A stretch of DNA of 53,791 bases from Anaerolineales bacterium (GTDB taxonomy: Bacteria; Chloroflexota; Anaerolineae; Anaerolineales; Villigracilaceae), in the NCBI GenBank assembly GCA_016928525.1, contig JAFGKO010000243.1, positions 1 to 53,791 of the forward strand, read 5' to 3'. Every line of letters starts with the position of its first letter. Within the stretch, counting starts at the first letter, position 1. Of this stretch, positions 40,371-49,169 are shown in pieces. The position numbers and the translations under genes were made by a program. The notes under the pieces were generated by a model. That model did no database searches and was not told the DNA's origin. It saw nothing but the letters and a program-made list of their open reading frames with translations.

Positions 40371-41966
40371 TCAATTATTCGAAACTGAACGAATGCAACG
40401 AAAACCCGTCCAACTATTGGCTACGTACTCATGCTGTGAGGAATAAATTAGAAAACCATTCAAATACGAATGCTCCTCATGCCAATCACCTCCCTTAGTC
40501 TTTGGTAACAATCTTCCCTCAGATCCTGTTGAAATACTCACATAATAATCGCTTATGTATTCTGACACATTTCCCGCCATGTCATAAGCTCCATATGGGC
40601 TTACACCCAGAGGAAAACTTCCTACAGGCGCAGTAATTTCAAACCCGTCTTCAATCCCGGCCCCATTGGCCCTTAAAGCCACATCATCAGTTTGGTTACC
40701 CCATGGATAAGACCTTTGATCTGTGCCGCTGGCAGCTTTTTGCCATTCTTCATCTGTAGGTAGACGTGCCCCTCGCCAGTCACAATACAATTCTGCGTAT
40801 TCTCTAGTCACCCAAACTACAGGATAATTAGCATATTTATCATTACCGAAATAGTTAATAGATGCCAATTTAGTATCAGTGGGGGCAGGGCACACTGTAG
40901 CAGTTATACAATCTCTATAAAACGAGTTCGTTACTTCATACTTATCGATATAAAACGCATCCGTATAAAGGGTCTGTGAGGAGCTATATGTTCTCGCAAT
41001 AAAATCCCCTGCTGGAACATATATCATCTCAACGCCAAATTCATCAGTGATTTCAGCGGGTAGAGAAGTTGAAATCGGTGTTTTTATTTTCGTTGATGTC
41101 GCATTAGGTTTTACAGTTTTTGTGGAAAATATAGAGAAAATTGTAAAAGTATTTGTGGCATTAGGTCTTGTTGTTGTACCAGCCTTTGCAGTTGGCACAG
41201 GTGTATTGAATTTAGGAATCGTCCATAAGCCAATCAAAAATAAAGCAATTATTATCCCAACAATACCAATAACCCTGAGAAAAGGCATTACGCTGGAAAA
41301 TAGTTGTTTTATTGCTGCCTTTCGAGCGACTTGACGCTCCGCTTTCTCGCGTTTTGCTTTCTCATGTGCGGCTTTCTTGGCGGCTGTTCGTTCCGCTTTC
41401 TCATAAGCGGTTTTCTCAGCGGCTTCTTGCTCTGCTTTCTCACGAGCGGCTTTTACAGCTTTCGTTTTTATAATTTTGGATTCTTCGGCTGCCTTCAATG
41501 CTGATTCTATGTGTGTAATTAAGCGATAAACATCCGGATTAAATGAATGATGATTAACCTGCAAAGCATTTCGCCGTGCTAAAGGCTTAAGATTTTCTGG
41601 CAGCTCGGTTGAACGTGGCATATCAATTCCGTCAACCAAAACTGGAATCACACGAATGTTGCGATTTAATGCCGCGGCAATTTCGATCCGCACAAAATCT
41701 TCAGGATTATCTAAACGTCGATTTCCACCTTCATCCTTAGTATTGAGCCACTGCCTACCAATCAAAGCAATCAACACATCACAAGACTGTACAGCATCTT
41801 CCAAAACTTTTACAAAATCAAGTCCTCCCTCGATTACTTCTACATCCATAAATATTGCATCCTCGCCAAAATGCGTGGCGAGGCGGTCATAGATACGCCC
41901 AGCAGCATAGCTTGTATCTATTCTGCGATATGAGATGAAAATTCGGCCCTTTTGTAGTGTGGTCAA
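40371..41966 (-). CDS. TIR - coiled coil - transmembrane - FGE-sulfatase-fold protein
   Basis: A 531-residue protein. The TIR domain (1-145) has RIFISYRRIDTSYAAGRI and a candidate catalytic Glu in FVRIEIAAAL. A Lys/Ala/Glu-rich coiled coil (about 155-222) has AEKTAYEKAERTAAKKAAHE periodicity. One transmembrane helix lies at about 232-252. A Thr-rich linker and an FGE-sulfatase (SUMF1-like) domain (about 310-531) complete it. That domain's usual catalytic Cys pair is absent (GGDWHEEHSYLNGF), so it is probably a binding domain. There is no ATG; the TTG at 41966 has GAGGG 7 bases upstream. A TATAAT lies at 42003-42008 on the minus strand. A weak CCCG hairpin with six T residues at 40316-40337 may terminate it. 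Confidence 0.85.
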   Translation of the reverse strand: MTTLQKGRIFISYRRIDTSYAAGRIYDRLATHFGEDAIFMDVEVIEGGLDFVKVLEDAVQSCDVLIALIGRQWLNTKDEGGNRRLDNPEDFVRIEIAAALNRNIRVIPVLVDGIDMPRSTELPENLKPLARRNALQVNHHSFNPDVYRLITHIESALKAAEESKIIKTKAVKAAREKAEQEAAEKTAYEKAERTAAKKAAHEKAKREKAERQVARKAAIKQLFSSVMPFLRVIGIVGIIIALFLIGLWTIPKFNTPVPTAKAGTTTRPNATNTFTIFSIFSTKTVKPNATSTKIKTPISTSLPAEITDEFGVEMIYVPAGDFIARTYSSSQTLYTDAFYIDKYEVTNSFYRDCITATVCPAPTDTKLASINYFGNDKYANYPVVWVTREYAELYCDWRGARLPTDEEWQKAASGTDQRSYPWGNQTDDVALRANGAGIEDGFEITAPVGSFPLGVSPYGAYDMAGNVSEYISDYYVSISTGSEGRLLPKTKGGDWHEEHSYLNGFLIYSSQHEYVANSWTGFRCIRSVSNN

Positions 41967-42031
41967 AAACAAACCCTCTAGTTATTGCGATTTCGTTATG
42001 GGATTATACCGTGAAAGAATTATAGAACGGG

Positions 42032-42160
42032 TTAACAAGCGGCGGCTTCCAACAGAGACAGGTCATACCACACATCCAGGCCGGCGACTTTCAAGTCGGC
42101 AGCCAGTTTTTCGACGGAGGCGAGGTCCCTGCGAGAATAGGAGATGAAGACTTGGGTCAT
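42032..42160 (-). pseudogene. Truncated TIR gene, 42 codons
   Basis: Reads MTQVFISYSRRDLASVEKLA then continues to LDVWYDLSLLEAAAC and a stop. It matches the first 38 residues of the TIR-FGE gene starting at 43608, also at DNA level. Its ATG overlaps the stop of that gene (ATGA), so it would be translated by coupling. It is probably the stump of a deleted second TIR gene. Confidence 0.75.
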
Positions 42161-43608
42161 GGGGTGGCATCCTTGGCGCAGCGGAAGCCAAGACCAACAC
42201 TTGTATATGCTGGATCGAAATAAAAACGATGGGCAGATGATACATTATTATTGGAGACAGAATAATCACCACCCCGCCGCACACGATGTTCTCCGATTTC
42301 AGGGCCGAAGGGATTGGATACTGGCGAGTTCTGGTAATACGTTTCTGAATACCAATCAGCCACCCATTCCGACACGTTCCCAACCATATCATAAATGCCA
42401 TACGGGCTTTTGCCGCTCTCATATCGACCAACCTCGACAGCATCCCCGACACAACCAGCGTAATTGGCCTTTTTGCAATCGATCCCTTCGCCCCATGGGT
42501 AAGTGCGTGCGTCCGTACCACGTGCAGCTTTTTCCCATTCGGCTTCTGTAGGTAGCCTTGCGCCGCGCCACTCACAATAGGCCTTGGCCTTAAACCAATT
42601 TATGTACATAACGGGATAATTATTAAATTCAGGGTTATCGTAATAACTATAATGACTAGATGAACTGGTTCGACGGGGCAGGTCACATACTTTTGCATCC
42701 ACACAGATTTTGTAGAGCGCATTCGTCACTTCGTACTTGTCAATGTAATACGCGTCTAAAAAAATCATGTGTGCAGGCTTTGCGCCATAGATATCATCAC
42801 TCCCCATTGTAAATTCACCTGCTGGCACGGGTACCATTTCAACGCCAAACTCATCGGTGATTTCTGCGGGAAATGGAGTTACGGTTGGGGTGGTCACTTT
42901 GGTTGGCGTCAAACTGGGCTCTGCTGTAACTGTTAGCGTCACAGGAGTGCTGATTTCTTGTGCCACTTCTTTAGTGATGGTCGGTGTCGGTTCAAGTGCA
43001 CTTTCTGGCTGAGAAAGTAATTGTGGCAAGCCAAATATCGCCACGCAACCTAACCCTATCAACGCAATAAGGATGATTAGATTTCGCGGCTTCCATTGTT
43101 GCTGTTTGGGTATTCTCTCTGGTTCAGGTGTTTTTTCCTGGGGTTTAGGTCTCGCTGCTCTTTTCTGCCCTTCTTCTGGCTTTGTGCCAGTCGATGCTAT
43201 CTCTGCAAGAGATTCCTTATGCTCAACTGACCACACACCCAGTGCGCGCAACACCTCATCAAAGTTTTGCTTGTATTTACTCCCCTGCACATCGATAAAG
43301 TGGAGAGTGCGGTATCCAAACGGCAGACTACATTGCCGGTAAAACAAGGGGACAATTTTTTTGTTGAGTTCGCTTGCAAATAGAAATTCTTCTTCCACCC
43401 ACTTTGAAGAAACTGAATCCGGCGATAACACCACCAACACATACTGGCTTTCTCGTATCGCTTTTTCGAGTTCCCGGCTCCAGCGCGAGCCGCCTTCCAG
43501 GCCCGAGAGGTCATACCACACATCCAGGCCGGTGGCTTTCAAGTCAGCAGCCAGTTGCTCGACGAAGGCAAGGTCCCTGCGGGAGTAGGAGATGAAGATC
43601 TGGGTCAT
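42157..43608 (-). CDS. TIR - transmembrane - FGE-sulfatase-fold protein
   Basis: A 483-residue protein. The TIR domain (1-130) has MTQIFISYSRRDLAFVEQLA and SKWVEEEFLFA with the candidate catalytic Glu. A Lys/Pro/Glu-rich stretch precedes a transmembrane helix (about 188-208) and a Thr/Pro linker. The FGE-sulfatase-fold domain (about 255-480) has [24 protein letters not shown] and YDMVGNVSEWVADW. The RGG loop reads RRGGDYSVSNNNVSSAHRF with no cysteines, so formylglycine formation is unlikely. The linker phrase ITDEFGVEM is shared with the 40371-41966 gene, so the two are paralogues. Topology puts TIR inside and the FGE fold outside. Confidence 0.88.
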   Translation of the reverse strand: MTQIFISYSRRDLAFVEQLAADLKATGLDVWYDLSGLEGGSRWSRELEKAIRESQYVLVVLSPDSVSSKWVEEEFLFASELNKKIVPLFYRQCSLPFGYRTLHFIDVQGSKYKQNFDEVLRALGVWSVEHKESLAEIASTGTKPEEGQKRAARPKPQEKTPEPERIPKQQQWKPRNLIILIALIGLGCVAIFGLPQLLSQPESALEPTPTITKEVAQEISTPVTLTVTAEPSLTPTKVTTPTVTPFPAEITDEFGVEMVPVPAGEFTMGSDDIYGAKPAHMIFLDAYYIDKYEVTNALYKICVDAKVCDLPRRTSSSSHYSYYDNPEFNNYPVMYINWFKAKAYCEWRGARLPTEAEWEKAARGTDARTYPWGEGIDCKKANYAGCVGDAVEVGRYESGKSPYGIYDMVGNVSEWVADWYSETYYQNSPVSNPFGPEIGEHRVRRGGDYSVSNNNVSSAHRFYFDPAYTSVGLGFRCAKDATP

Positions 43609-43752
43609 GAGCGTTTTTCTTCGGGCATCTGGTTCTCCACCAAAAAGGGTTATGAAAATTATACGTTAAATTTCACAATATTGTTGTTACAATAACATTG
43701 ACTTCACCTTATATAATTCAATAAAAATGCTTTCCTGAAAATGGGGAGTTTT

Positions 43753-44883
43753 ATGCAACAACCAGATCCCAAAACCCACCTACTTGAACATTCCGAAGCT
43801 AAATTAAAACTTTACGATACGTATTTGGCAAGATATCTAAACATTCTTGCTAGAACCCCGTATGTTGAAAAGATTTTTCTTTTTGACCTACTTTGCAGGG
43901 AAGGAATTTATGAGAAGGGCGAAAAGGGAAGCCCCATCATGGCGTTAGAAACCATCAAGGATCATTACTACTCAAACAACCGTTCTTGCCCAAATATTAC
44001 AATTTGGTTTAATGATATTGGTTATTCTGAAATTGAGAACGATGTCTTGAAAATTGATAGAGTCAAAATATTCGGAGAGAAAATATATCGTCCTTCAAAT
44101 GTCAACGTTAAGTTCTATCAAGAGGACTACCAAGACCTCTACCCAAAAGCTGTCCAATTAGTAAATAGTACTTACAGAGCAAAAGGATTATTTTTCATTG
44201 ATCCTTATGGCTACAAAGCAATAAAGCCAGAAGATATTCGTAACATGTTGGATGGAAATAATACAGAGGTTCTATTGTGGTTGCCAGCCTCCTTCATGTA
44301 TCGTTTTGCAAATACTGTAACTCGGTCTGATTTCAAAGGTGGTGAACCGTTAAAAGAATTCATTATCGCGTTGTTCGGGAAAAATCATCCTTTATTCAAA
44401 TCTGTATACGATTTTATTGAACAAATTACTGGGAGCTTCAGGGCGTATTTAAGGGAATTAGGAATCTTTGTTGATTCGTTCACCCTTGAACGTGGCGGAG
44501 GCAATGTATATTGTCTTTTTTTCTTTACGAGCCATATCAAAGGGTATGAAACAATGCTCGCGACAAAATGGGATATGGATGAAAATCGAGGAAAAGGCCA
44601 TACTCTCAATAAATTCCCATCATTTAGTGAAATTCAATTATCAGGGTATCCACAAAAATTGAAGGCCTTTGTCTCCAGCGCAGAATATCGAACAAATGCC
44701 GAAATTTACAAGTTTGGATTGGAGAATGGCTTCTTACCAAAACATACAAACGATGTATTGCGTTCCTGGAAGCAAGAAGAAAAAATTGAGCGCATCTCAT
44801 TGGATGGACAACACGCGCAAGGTAACTACATCGAATACAATTCTCCAAGACTTGTAGGTTTCAGAATAAAACAAAGCCCGTAG
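43753..44883 (+). CDS. tcmP: Three-Cys-motif partner protein TcmP
   Basis: A 376-residue protein of the TcmP family, with the family N-terminus HSEAKLKLYDTYLARYLNIL, a degenerate methyltransferase-like FDLLCREGIYEKGEKGSPI, and FIDPYGYK. Family members are encoded next to DUF5131 (phage Gp37/Gp68) proteins, and so it is here. Function is unknown. The ATG at 43753 is preferred because GGGGAG precedes it; an ATG at 43741 would add four residues. The gene is AT-rich and divergent from the TIR-FGE gene, across a gap holding a TATTGT-TGTT-ACAATA palindrome. Confidence 0.85.
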   Translation: MQQPDPKTHLLEHSEAKLKLYDTYLARYLNILARTPYVEKIFLFDLLCREGIYEKGEKGSPIMALETIKDHYYSNNRSCPNITIWFNDIGYSEIENDVLKIDRVKIFGEKIYRPSNVNVKFYQEDYQDLYPKAVQLVNSTYRAKGLFFIDPYGYKAIKPEDIRNMLDGNNTEVLLWLPASFMYRFANTVTRSDFKGGEPLKEFIIALFGKNHPLFKSVYDFIEQITGSFRAYLRELGIFVDSFTLERGGGNVYCLFFFTSHIKGYETMLATKWDMDENRGKGHTLNKFPSFSEIQLSGYPQKLKAFVSSAEYRTNAEIYKFGLENGFLPKHTNDVLRSWKQEEKIERISLDGQHAQGNYIEYNSPRLVGFRIKQSP

Positions 44884-44951
44884 ACAATGCAGAACATTCG
44901 TGCTACGATATATATACATATTATTGGTAACAATTCTCTGGAGGAGAAATC

Positions 44952-45680
44952 ATGGCTGAACATTCGGGCATCGAGTGGACCGAATCCACCTGGAACCCGC
45001 TGACGGGCTGCACCAAGGTCAGTCCTGGCTGCGTGCATTGCTACGCGGAACGAATGGCGAAGCGCTTGCAGGCCATGGGCCAGCCGAATTATCGCAACGG
45101 TTTCAAGCTTACCCTGCACGAAAACGCGCTCGAAAAGCCGCTCGAATGGAAGAAGCCGCAGGTCATTTTCGTCAATTCGATGAGCGACCTGTTCCACAAA
45201 GACGTGCCGGTCGCGTTTGTCCTGGAAGTGTTCGATGTGATGCGGCGCGCTCATTGGCATACCTTCCAGGTGCTCACCAAACGCGCCGAGCGATTGGAAG
45301 AACTCAGTCCCAGGATCAATTGGCCAGAGAATGTGTGGATGGGGGTCAGCGTGGAAAACGGGGATTACACTTTCCGCATCGACCACCTGCGCCGGACGGG
45401 GGCGGTGGTCAAGTTTTTGTCGCTGGAGCCGTTGCTGGGGCCGTTGCACGATTTGAATCTCGAAGGCATCCACTGGGCGATCGTGGGCGGCGAATCAGGC
45501 CCCGGCGCGCGCCCGCTCGAGCGTGTCTGGGTAACGGATATTCGCGATCAATGCCTGCGGGCCGGGGTCCCGTTCTTTTTCAAACAATGGGGTGGGACGA
45601 ACAAGAAGAAGGCTGGTCGCGTGCTCGAAGGTCGCACGTGGGATGAGATGCCGGTGGAAATGAATTTAGTAAAGGCGTAA
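44952..45680 (+). CDS. DUF5131 (phage Gp37/Gp68, three-Cys-motif) protein
   Basis: A 242-residue protein starting [20 protein letters not shown]. The three cysteines of [15 protein letters not shown] (C20, C27, C30) resemble a metal-cluster motif. Typical family segments follow: [20 protein letters not shown]-like [11 protein letters not shown], and [16 protein letters not shown] radical-SAM-like chemistry has been suggested for the family. GGAGGAG lies 6-7 bases before the ATG. It is 68 bases after tcmP and much more GC-rich, so the pair may have been assembled from different sources. Confidence 0.88.
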   Translation: MAEHSGIEWTESTWNPLTGCTKVSPGCVHCYAERMAKRLQAMGQPNYRNGFKLTLHENALEKPLEWKKPQVIFVNSMSDLFHKDVPVAFVLEVFDVMRRAHWHTFQVLTKRAERLEELSPRINWPENVWMGVSVENGDYTFRIDHLRRTGAVVKFLSLEPLLGPLHDLNLEGIHWAIVGGESGPGARPLERVWVTDIRDQCLRAGVPFFFKQWGGTNKKKAGRVLEGRTWDEMPVEMNLVKA

Positions 45681-45699
45681 TTTTCTTAAATACGAAGAT

Positions 45700-46140
45700 T
45701 TATTCTTTGAGCTCGAGTAAACGTACATCCTCCAGGTCAACAGGGCGGCCAGATGCGCGTTTGGATGCAATCAGGTCTTCACGTGAAGCAACAAAGAATT
45801 TTTGATCTTGATATTCCATCGTTTCACGTCGCTGCCAAGCTTCTTCAAACACCAAGCCAGGGGTGGAAGTTTGTACGTCAATGCGGACACGGTCTTTGAA
45901 AATTGTAATTTCCTGAGAAAGCAATTCTTCAGGGGTTGTCATAGCTGCCGTCCCCAGTTTTGCTTCCAAAAGCGCATCGAGTAATTTTCTGGCGTTATCG
46001 GGATTTGTATCGATCAGAATATCAAGATCGAAGGTTGCTCGTGGCACACCATGCAGCGCTGCTGCAATATCCCCTATCACAACGTATCGAACTTTATCTC
46101 GTTGTAAGGACGAGAATACGTCCTTCAACAGGTTTAGCAT
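45700..46140 (-). CDS. Nucleotidyltransferase of the AbiEii/DUF6036-like type
   Basis: A 146-residue protein with the minimal nucleotidyltransferase fold: YVVIGDIAAALHGVPRATFD followed by LDILI gives the G-G/S and DxD catalytic pattern (FDLDILI), and a further Asp lies in VRIDVQ. Such enzymes can act as toxins that transfer nucleotides to tRNA or proteins, usually paired with a small partner. The upstream 46094-46294 gene overlaps its start by 47 bases. Confidence 0.8.
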   Translation of the reverse strand: MLNLLKDVFSSLQRDKVRYVVIGDIAAALHGVPRATFDLDILIDTNPDNARKLLDALLEAKLGTAAMTTPEELLSQEITIFKDRVRIDVQTSTPGLVFEEAWQRRETMEYQDQKFFVASREDLIASKRASGRPVDLEDVRLLELKE

Positions 46141-46294
46141 CGCGTTGCTCCACGATCTTTGGGTTTGTTAGCAGTAATAACTCTGTGAACGCACACAGCA
46201 TGTCCATGCGTTCGGCAAGGGTCAGTGAGCGAAACCAAAGGGTCTTGGCTTCAATTGTCTCATCCTGACGGTCATGCGTAACTGACAGCTTCAT
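46094..46294 (-). CDS. Small partner protein of the nucleotidyltransferase, possible antitoxin
   Basis: A 66-residue acidic-basic helical protein (MKLSVTHDRQDETIEAKTLW at the start, LTLAERMDMLCAFTELLLL in the middle). Small proteins of this shape are regularly found overlapping AbiEii-like nucleotidyltransferases. The ATG at 46294 begins 6 bases after a TATAAT, so the mRNA is probably leaderless. Antitoxin function is inferred from context. Confidence 0.65.
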   Translation of the reverse strand: MKLSVTHDRQDETIEAKTLWFRSLTLAERMDMLCAFTELLLLTNPKIVEQRDAKPVEGRILVLTTR

Positions 46295-46300
46295 ATCCCA

Positions 46301-46309
46301 ATTATAACA
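46301..46309 (-). promoter_or_regulatory. Extended -10 promoter giving a leaderless transcript
   Basis: TGTTATAAT on the minus strand is a perfect TGnTATAAT. The ATG follows after TGGGAT, exactly where transcription should begin. Confidence 0.6.
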
Positions 46310-46325
46310 GCCAAAAACGAACGAT

Positions 46326-46397
46326 GAATCGGGGCCGGGGGCGCGCCCGCCGGAGGGGGTCTGGGTGACAGACATCCGCGACCAACATCTGCGGCTG
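46326..46397 (+). pseudogene. Fragment of a second DUF5131 gene
   Basis: Encodes [20 protein letters not shown] followed by HLRL, matching [20 protein letters not shown] of the intact gene at about 45495-45560, with silent differences. No further homology on either side. The rest of the gap up to 46518 shows nothing else. Confidence 0.7.
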
Positions 46398-46518
46398 AAT
46401 TTTGCCCAGGAATTGAACTGAGCAATGTAAAAATCAATATCCTTTGATGACTGAGCATCAGACATAACCATCGTAAAAAACGTAACATGTCTGACATATT
46501 TGTGTTAACGCATACAAG

Positions 46519-46547
46519 TTGACAATATCTCTCACCCGATGTAAAGT
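46519..46547 (+). promoter_or_regulatory. Promoter of the ECF transporter operon
   Basis: Consensus TTGACA (46519-46524), a 17-base spacer and TAAAGT (46542-46547). About 130 bases of leader precede the S-component gene; no riboswitch was recognised in it. Confidence 0.65.
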
Positions 46548-46679
46548 TAATGTGATAAATATTATATAAATGTCAATTATTTATTACAAGCGGTAAAGGA
46601 GGTGACCTTAGAAAAACACACACACCATTTGTTTCCCCGCAATTCAACCCTCAATTTCACATATTCAAAGGAGAATGTT

Positions 46680-47312
46680 ATGTCTGAGCAAACCACTGCA
46701 TCTCAAATGACCGCTGAGCAAATCTGGGAAGTACAGCCCGGGGAACGGCGTTCTGTCGGCGTCATCCACATTGTCATCACGGCCCTGCTGATCGGCATCG
46801 GCTTCGTTGTTGGCGCTTTTGGCAGCATCAGCTTCCCGCTTGGCTTTGGCGTGAACTTCTTCTGGACCGGCATTGCTGTCCAACAGGTGGGATCAATCTG
46901 GTTCGGAGCCTGGGGCGTAATCGCCGGGACGATTTTCCCGTTCTTTTCCAACGCTATTGCTGGCACTCCCTTCTACGTGTCCGCTGCCTACATCCCAGCC
47001 AACCTGGTTCAGGCCTTTTTGCCCGCCTGGGTCTTCCGCCGCTTCAAGCTCGATCCGCGCCTGAAATCGGGCCGCGATTACGGCATCCTGCTCCTGGCCA
47101 TGATCCTCTCAAGCGCCTTTGGCGCCCTGTGGTCACCGCTGGTCGTACTCAAGGGCTTTGGCCTGCTCACCACCGATTCCCTGCCGCTCTTCATCTGGGG
47201 CTGGTTTGGCGGCAATGTGGTCGCTGGTCTGGTATTCAACTTTGTGTTGTTGAAGGCTCTCTCAGCCGTGGTCATCCGCACCCCCGCTTTTGTCAAACGC
47301 TGGTGGTCATAA
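46680..47312 (+). CDS. ECF transporter S component, substrate unknown
   Basis: A 210-residue membrane protein with five to six hydrophobic segments, fitting the substrate-binding S subunit of an energy-coupling factor transporter. The assignment rests on size, topology and the T and A genes that follow. The ATG at 46680 has AAAGGAG 8 bases upstream. Substrate might be a vitamin or related compound; nothing in the neighbourhood reveals it. Confidence 0.75.
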   Translation: MSEQTTASQMTAEQIWEVQPGERRSVGVIHIVITALLIGIGFVVGAFGSISFPLGFGVNFFWTGIAVQQVGSIWFGAWGVIAGTIFPFFSNAIAGTPFYVSAAYIPANLVQAFLPAWVFRRFKLDPRLKSGRDYGILLLAMILSSAFGALWSPLVVLKGFGLLTTDSLPLFIWGWFGGNVVAGLVFNFVLLKALSAVVIRTPAFVKRWWS

Positions 47313-47333
47313 ACAAAGTTTTCTGATGTAATC

Positions 47334-47369
47334 AAGCAGTTAGCGTCCAGGTTCGGGCGCTAACTGCTT
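47334..47369 (+). terminator. Strong hairpin between the S and T genes, possible attenuator
   Basis: AAGCAGTTAGCG/CGCTAACTGCTT forms a 12-base-pair stem around a 12-base loop, followed by CTTTC rather than a pure T-run. It may lower T and A expression or protect the S mRNA. Confidence 0.6.
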
Positions 47370-47419
47370 CTTTCATGTTTCTCCACCACATCCCTGTGGA
47401 TAAAGTACAATAACCAACT

Positions 47420-48280
47420 ATGAACAAAACTTTGCTGGGCTACGTCCCCACACAATCCCCCATCTATGCGATCCACCCTTTTGTCAAATTGTTCTTTCTG
47501 CTCATCGTGAGCCTGTTCCCGATGTTTGTAACCGCCCCGGAATGGAACATGCTTTTGATGCTTGTCATTATTCTATTGATGTGGATCAGCCGCGTGGATA
47601 TGCGCACGCTGAAAATATACGTCCCGGTGGCTATTTCCATGGGCTCGATCATCATTATTTCATATGTCCTGATGGGTGGAACGCATCCGGAGTATGAGCT
47701 GATCGCCCAATTCGCAGGCATTAAAGTGTACTGGGAACGCGTGCGCGACGCTATTGTGGTCTACTTCCGCATTTTGCCGATGATATTCACCATGGTATTT
47801 TTCTTGAGCACGTCGCGCGAACGGGACGTGATCGTCGCCATGCGGACGATCCGCTTGCCTTTTGTGGTCACGTATGTTTTTGCCATGGCGTTACGTTCCG
47901 CAGGCATGGTGCTGGAGGACTTCCAGATCGTGCGTCAGGCGGAACAAGCGCGCGGCTTCGACACAACCGGCAAGTCTTTGGTTTACAAAATCCGGAAATA
48001 TGTCAATTACATGATCCCGTTATTTGCCCTGTCCCTGCGGCGCTCGGAAGAATTCACCAATGCGCTGGTCGCGCGCGGATATGCCTTTACCGGTGAAGCC
48101 AGCCGCATCAAACGCGCTGACTACGTCCTGACACACTACTCATTCAAGTACTTCGACGCTATATTCACAGCGCTGATCAGCATCTCTTTCCTTGCGTTGC
48201 TGATCATGCGCTTTGGATACAGCTATTTCGGAGTCGATGAGTCCGCCTTGATGAACTGGCTGAGGAACGCATTGCTGTAA
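47420..48280 (+). CDS. ecfT: ECF transporter T component
   Basis: A 286-residue membrane coupling subunit (EcfT/CbiQ family). It has about five to six helices and the two conserved coupling motifs, QAEQARGFD (about 172-180) and LVARGYAF (about 218-225), which contact the ATPases. The A genes follow on the same strand, 19 bases away. Confidence 0.9.
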   Translation: MNKTLLGYVPTQSPIYAIHPFVKLFFLLIVSLFPMFVTAPEWNMLLMLVIILLMWISRVDMRTLKIYVPVAISMGSIIIISYVLMGGTHPEYELIAQFAGIKVYWERVRDAIVVYFRILPMIFTMVFFLSTSRERDVIVAMRTIRLPFVVTYVFAMALRSAGMVLEDFQIVRQAEQARGFDTTGKSLVYKIRKYVNYMIPLFALSLRRSEEFTNALVARGYAFTGEASRIKRADYVLTHYSFKYFDAIFTALISISFLALLIMRFGYSYFGVDESALMNWLRNALL

Positions 48281-48299
48281 ATTTTGATCGGAGAAAAGC

Positions 48300-49148
48300 A
48301 TGTCTGTCATCATAGAGATAAAAGATTACTCCTGGCAATATCTGAATACCCAACAACCTGCTTTGCAGGAAATCAATTTGCAAATCGAAGAGGGCATGTT
48401 TGTAGGCATTATCGGGGCCAATGGTTCAGGAAAAACAACGCTGGCATTTTCGTTGAATGGCCTGATCCCCGGTCAATACAATGGGATAAAGCACGGCGAG
48501 GTATTGGTCTACGGGAAGGAAGTGGAAGAATACGGTCGCGGTGAATTACAGCGTTTTACAGGCATGGTATTTTCTGACCCCGAAGCGCAGTTCACAGCCA
48601 TGACCGTCGAGGATGAACTGGTATTCGGATTGGAGAACCTGGGGATGACCATTCCCGAGATCCGCGAACGGCTGGAATGGGTCACGCAGCTGACCGGTCT
48701 CGACAAGATGCTGCTCAAGCCGCCCTACGAGCTGTCCGGCGGTCAAAAACAACGTGTCGCCCTGGCAGCGGTCCTGGCAATGACGCCCAAATTGCTCATC
48801 CTGGACGAACCTACAACCATGCTCGACCCAGTCAGCCGCAGACGCGTATTCGAGGTGTTGGCAAGACTGAAGCAAGAGCAAAATAACACTATCATCGTCA
48901 TCGAACACAGTCTGGAAAATTTAATTCGACTGGCTGACCACATGATCCTGCTGTCTAATAGCCGCCTGATCCTGGAAGGCGAGACCAGACAGTTCTTTCA
49001 AAACATGGAACTTATCTCCAAGGAAGGCATTCACCCTCCTGGAGCGCTCCAATTCTTTTATGAATTGAAGAAAGCCGGGAAGGTGAGCGGCACATTACCC
49101 ATCTCCCTTTCGGAGTCCAGCAAACAACTGAAGCAACTGTTCAGTTAG
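48300..49148 (+). CDS. ecfA1: ECF transporter ATPase A1
   Basis: A 282-residue ABC ATPase. Walker A GANGSGKTTLA (about 39-49), ABC signature LSGGQKQRVALA, Walker B LLILDEPTTMLDP and the switch histidine in VIEHSLE are all intact. The start ATG at 48300 has GGAG 7 bases upstream. It powers uptake together with A2. Confidence 0.92.
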   Translation: MSVIIEIKDYSWQYLNTQQPALQEINLQIEEGMFVGIIGANGSGKTTLAFSLNGLIPGQYNGIKHGEVLVYGKEVEEYGRGELQRFTGMVFSDPEAQFTAMTVEDELVFGLENLGMTIPEIRERLEWVTQLTGLDKMLLKPPYELSGGQKQRVALAAVLAMTPKLLILDEPTTMLDPVSRRRVFEVLARLKQEQNNTIIVIEHSLENLIRLADHMILLSNSRLILEGETRQFFQNMELISKEGIHPPGALQFFYELKKAGKVSGTLPISLSESSKQLKQLFS

Positions 49149-49169
49149 ATAAGAACATCAACAGAGAAA

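Noticed and set aside
40371..43608. A diversity-generating retroelement acting on the FGE-fold domains.
   Set aside because: No reverse transcriptase, template repeat or variable-repeat pair is visible in the window.
40371..43608. True formylglycine-generating enzymes maturing sulfatases.
   Set aside because: The cysteine pair of the active site is absent and no sulfatase gene is near.
46548..46679. A vitamin riboswitch in the ECF transporter leader.
   Set aside because: I could not find a thi-box, cobalamin, FMN or folate core, and no paired stems of the right layout.
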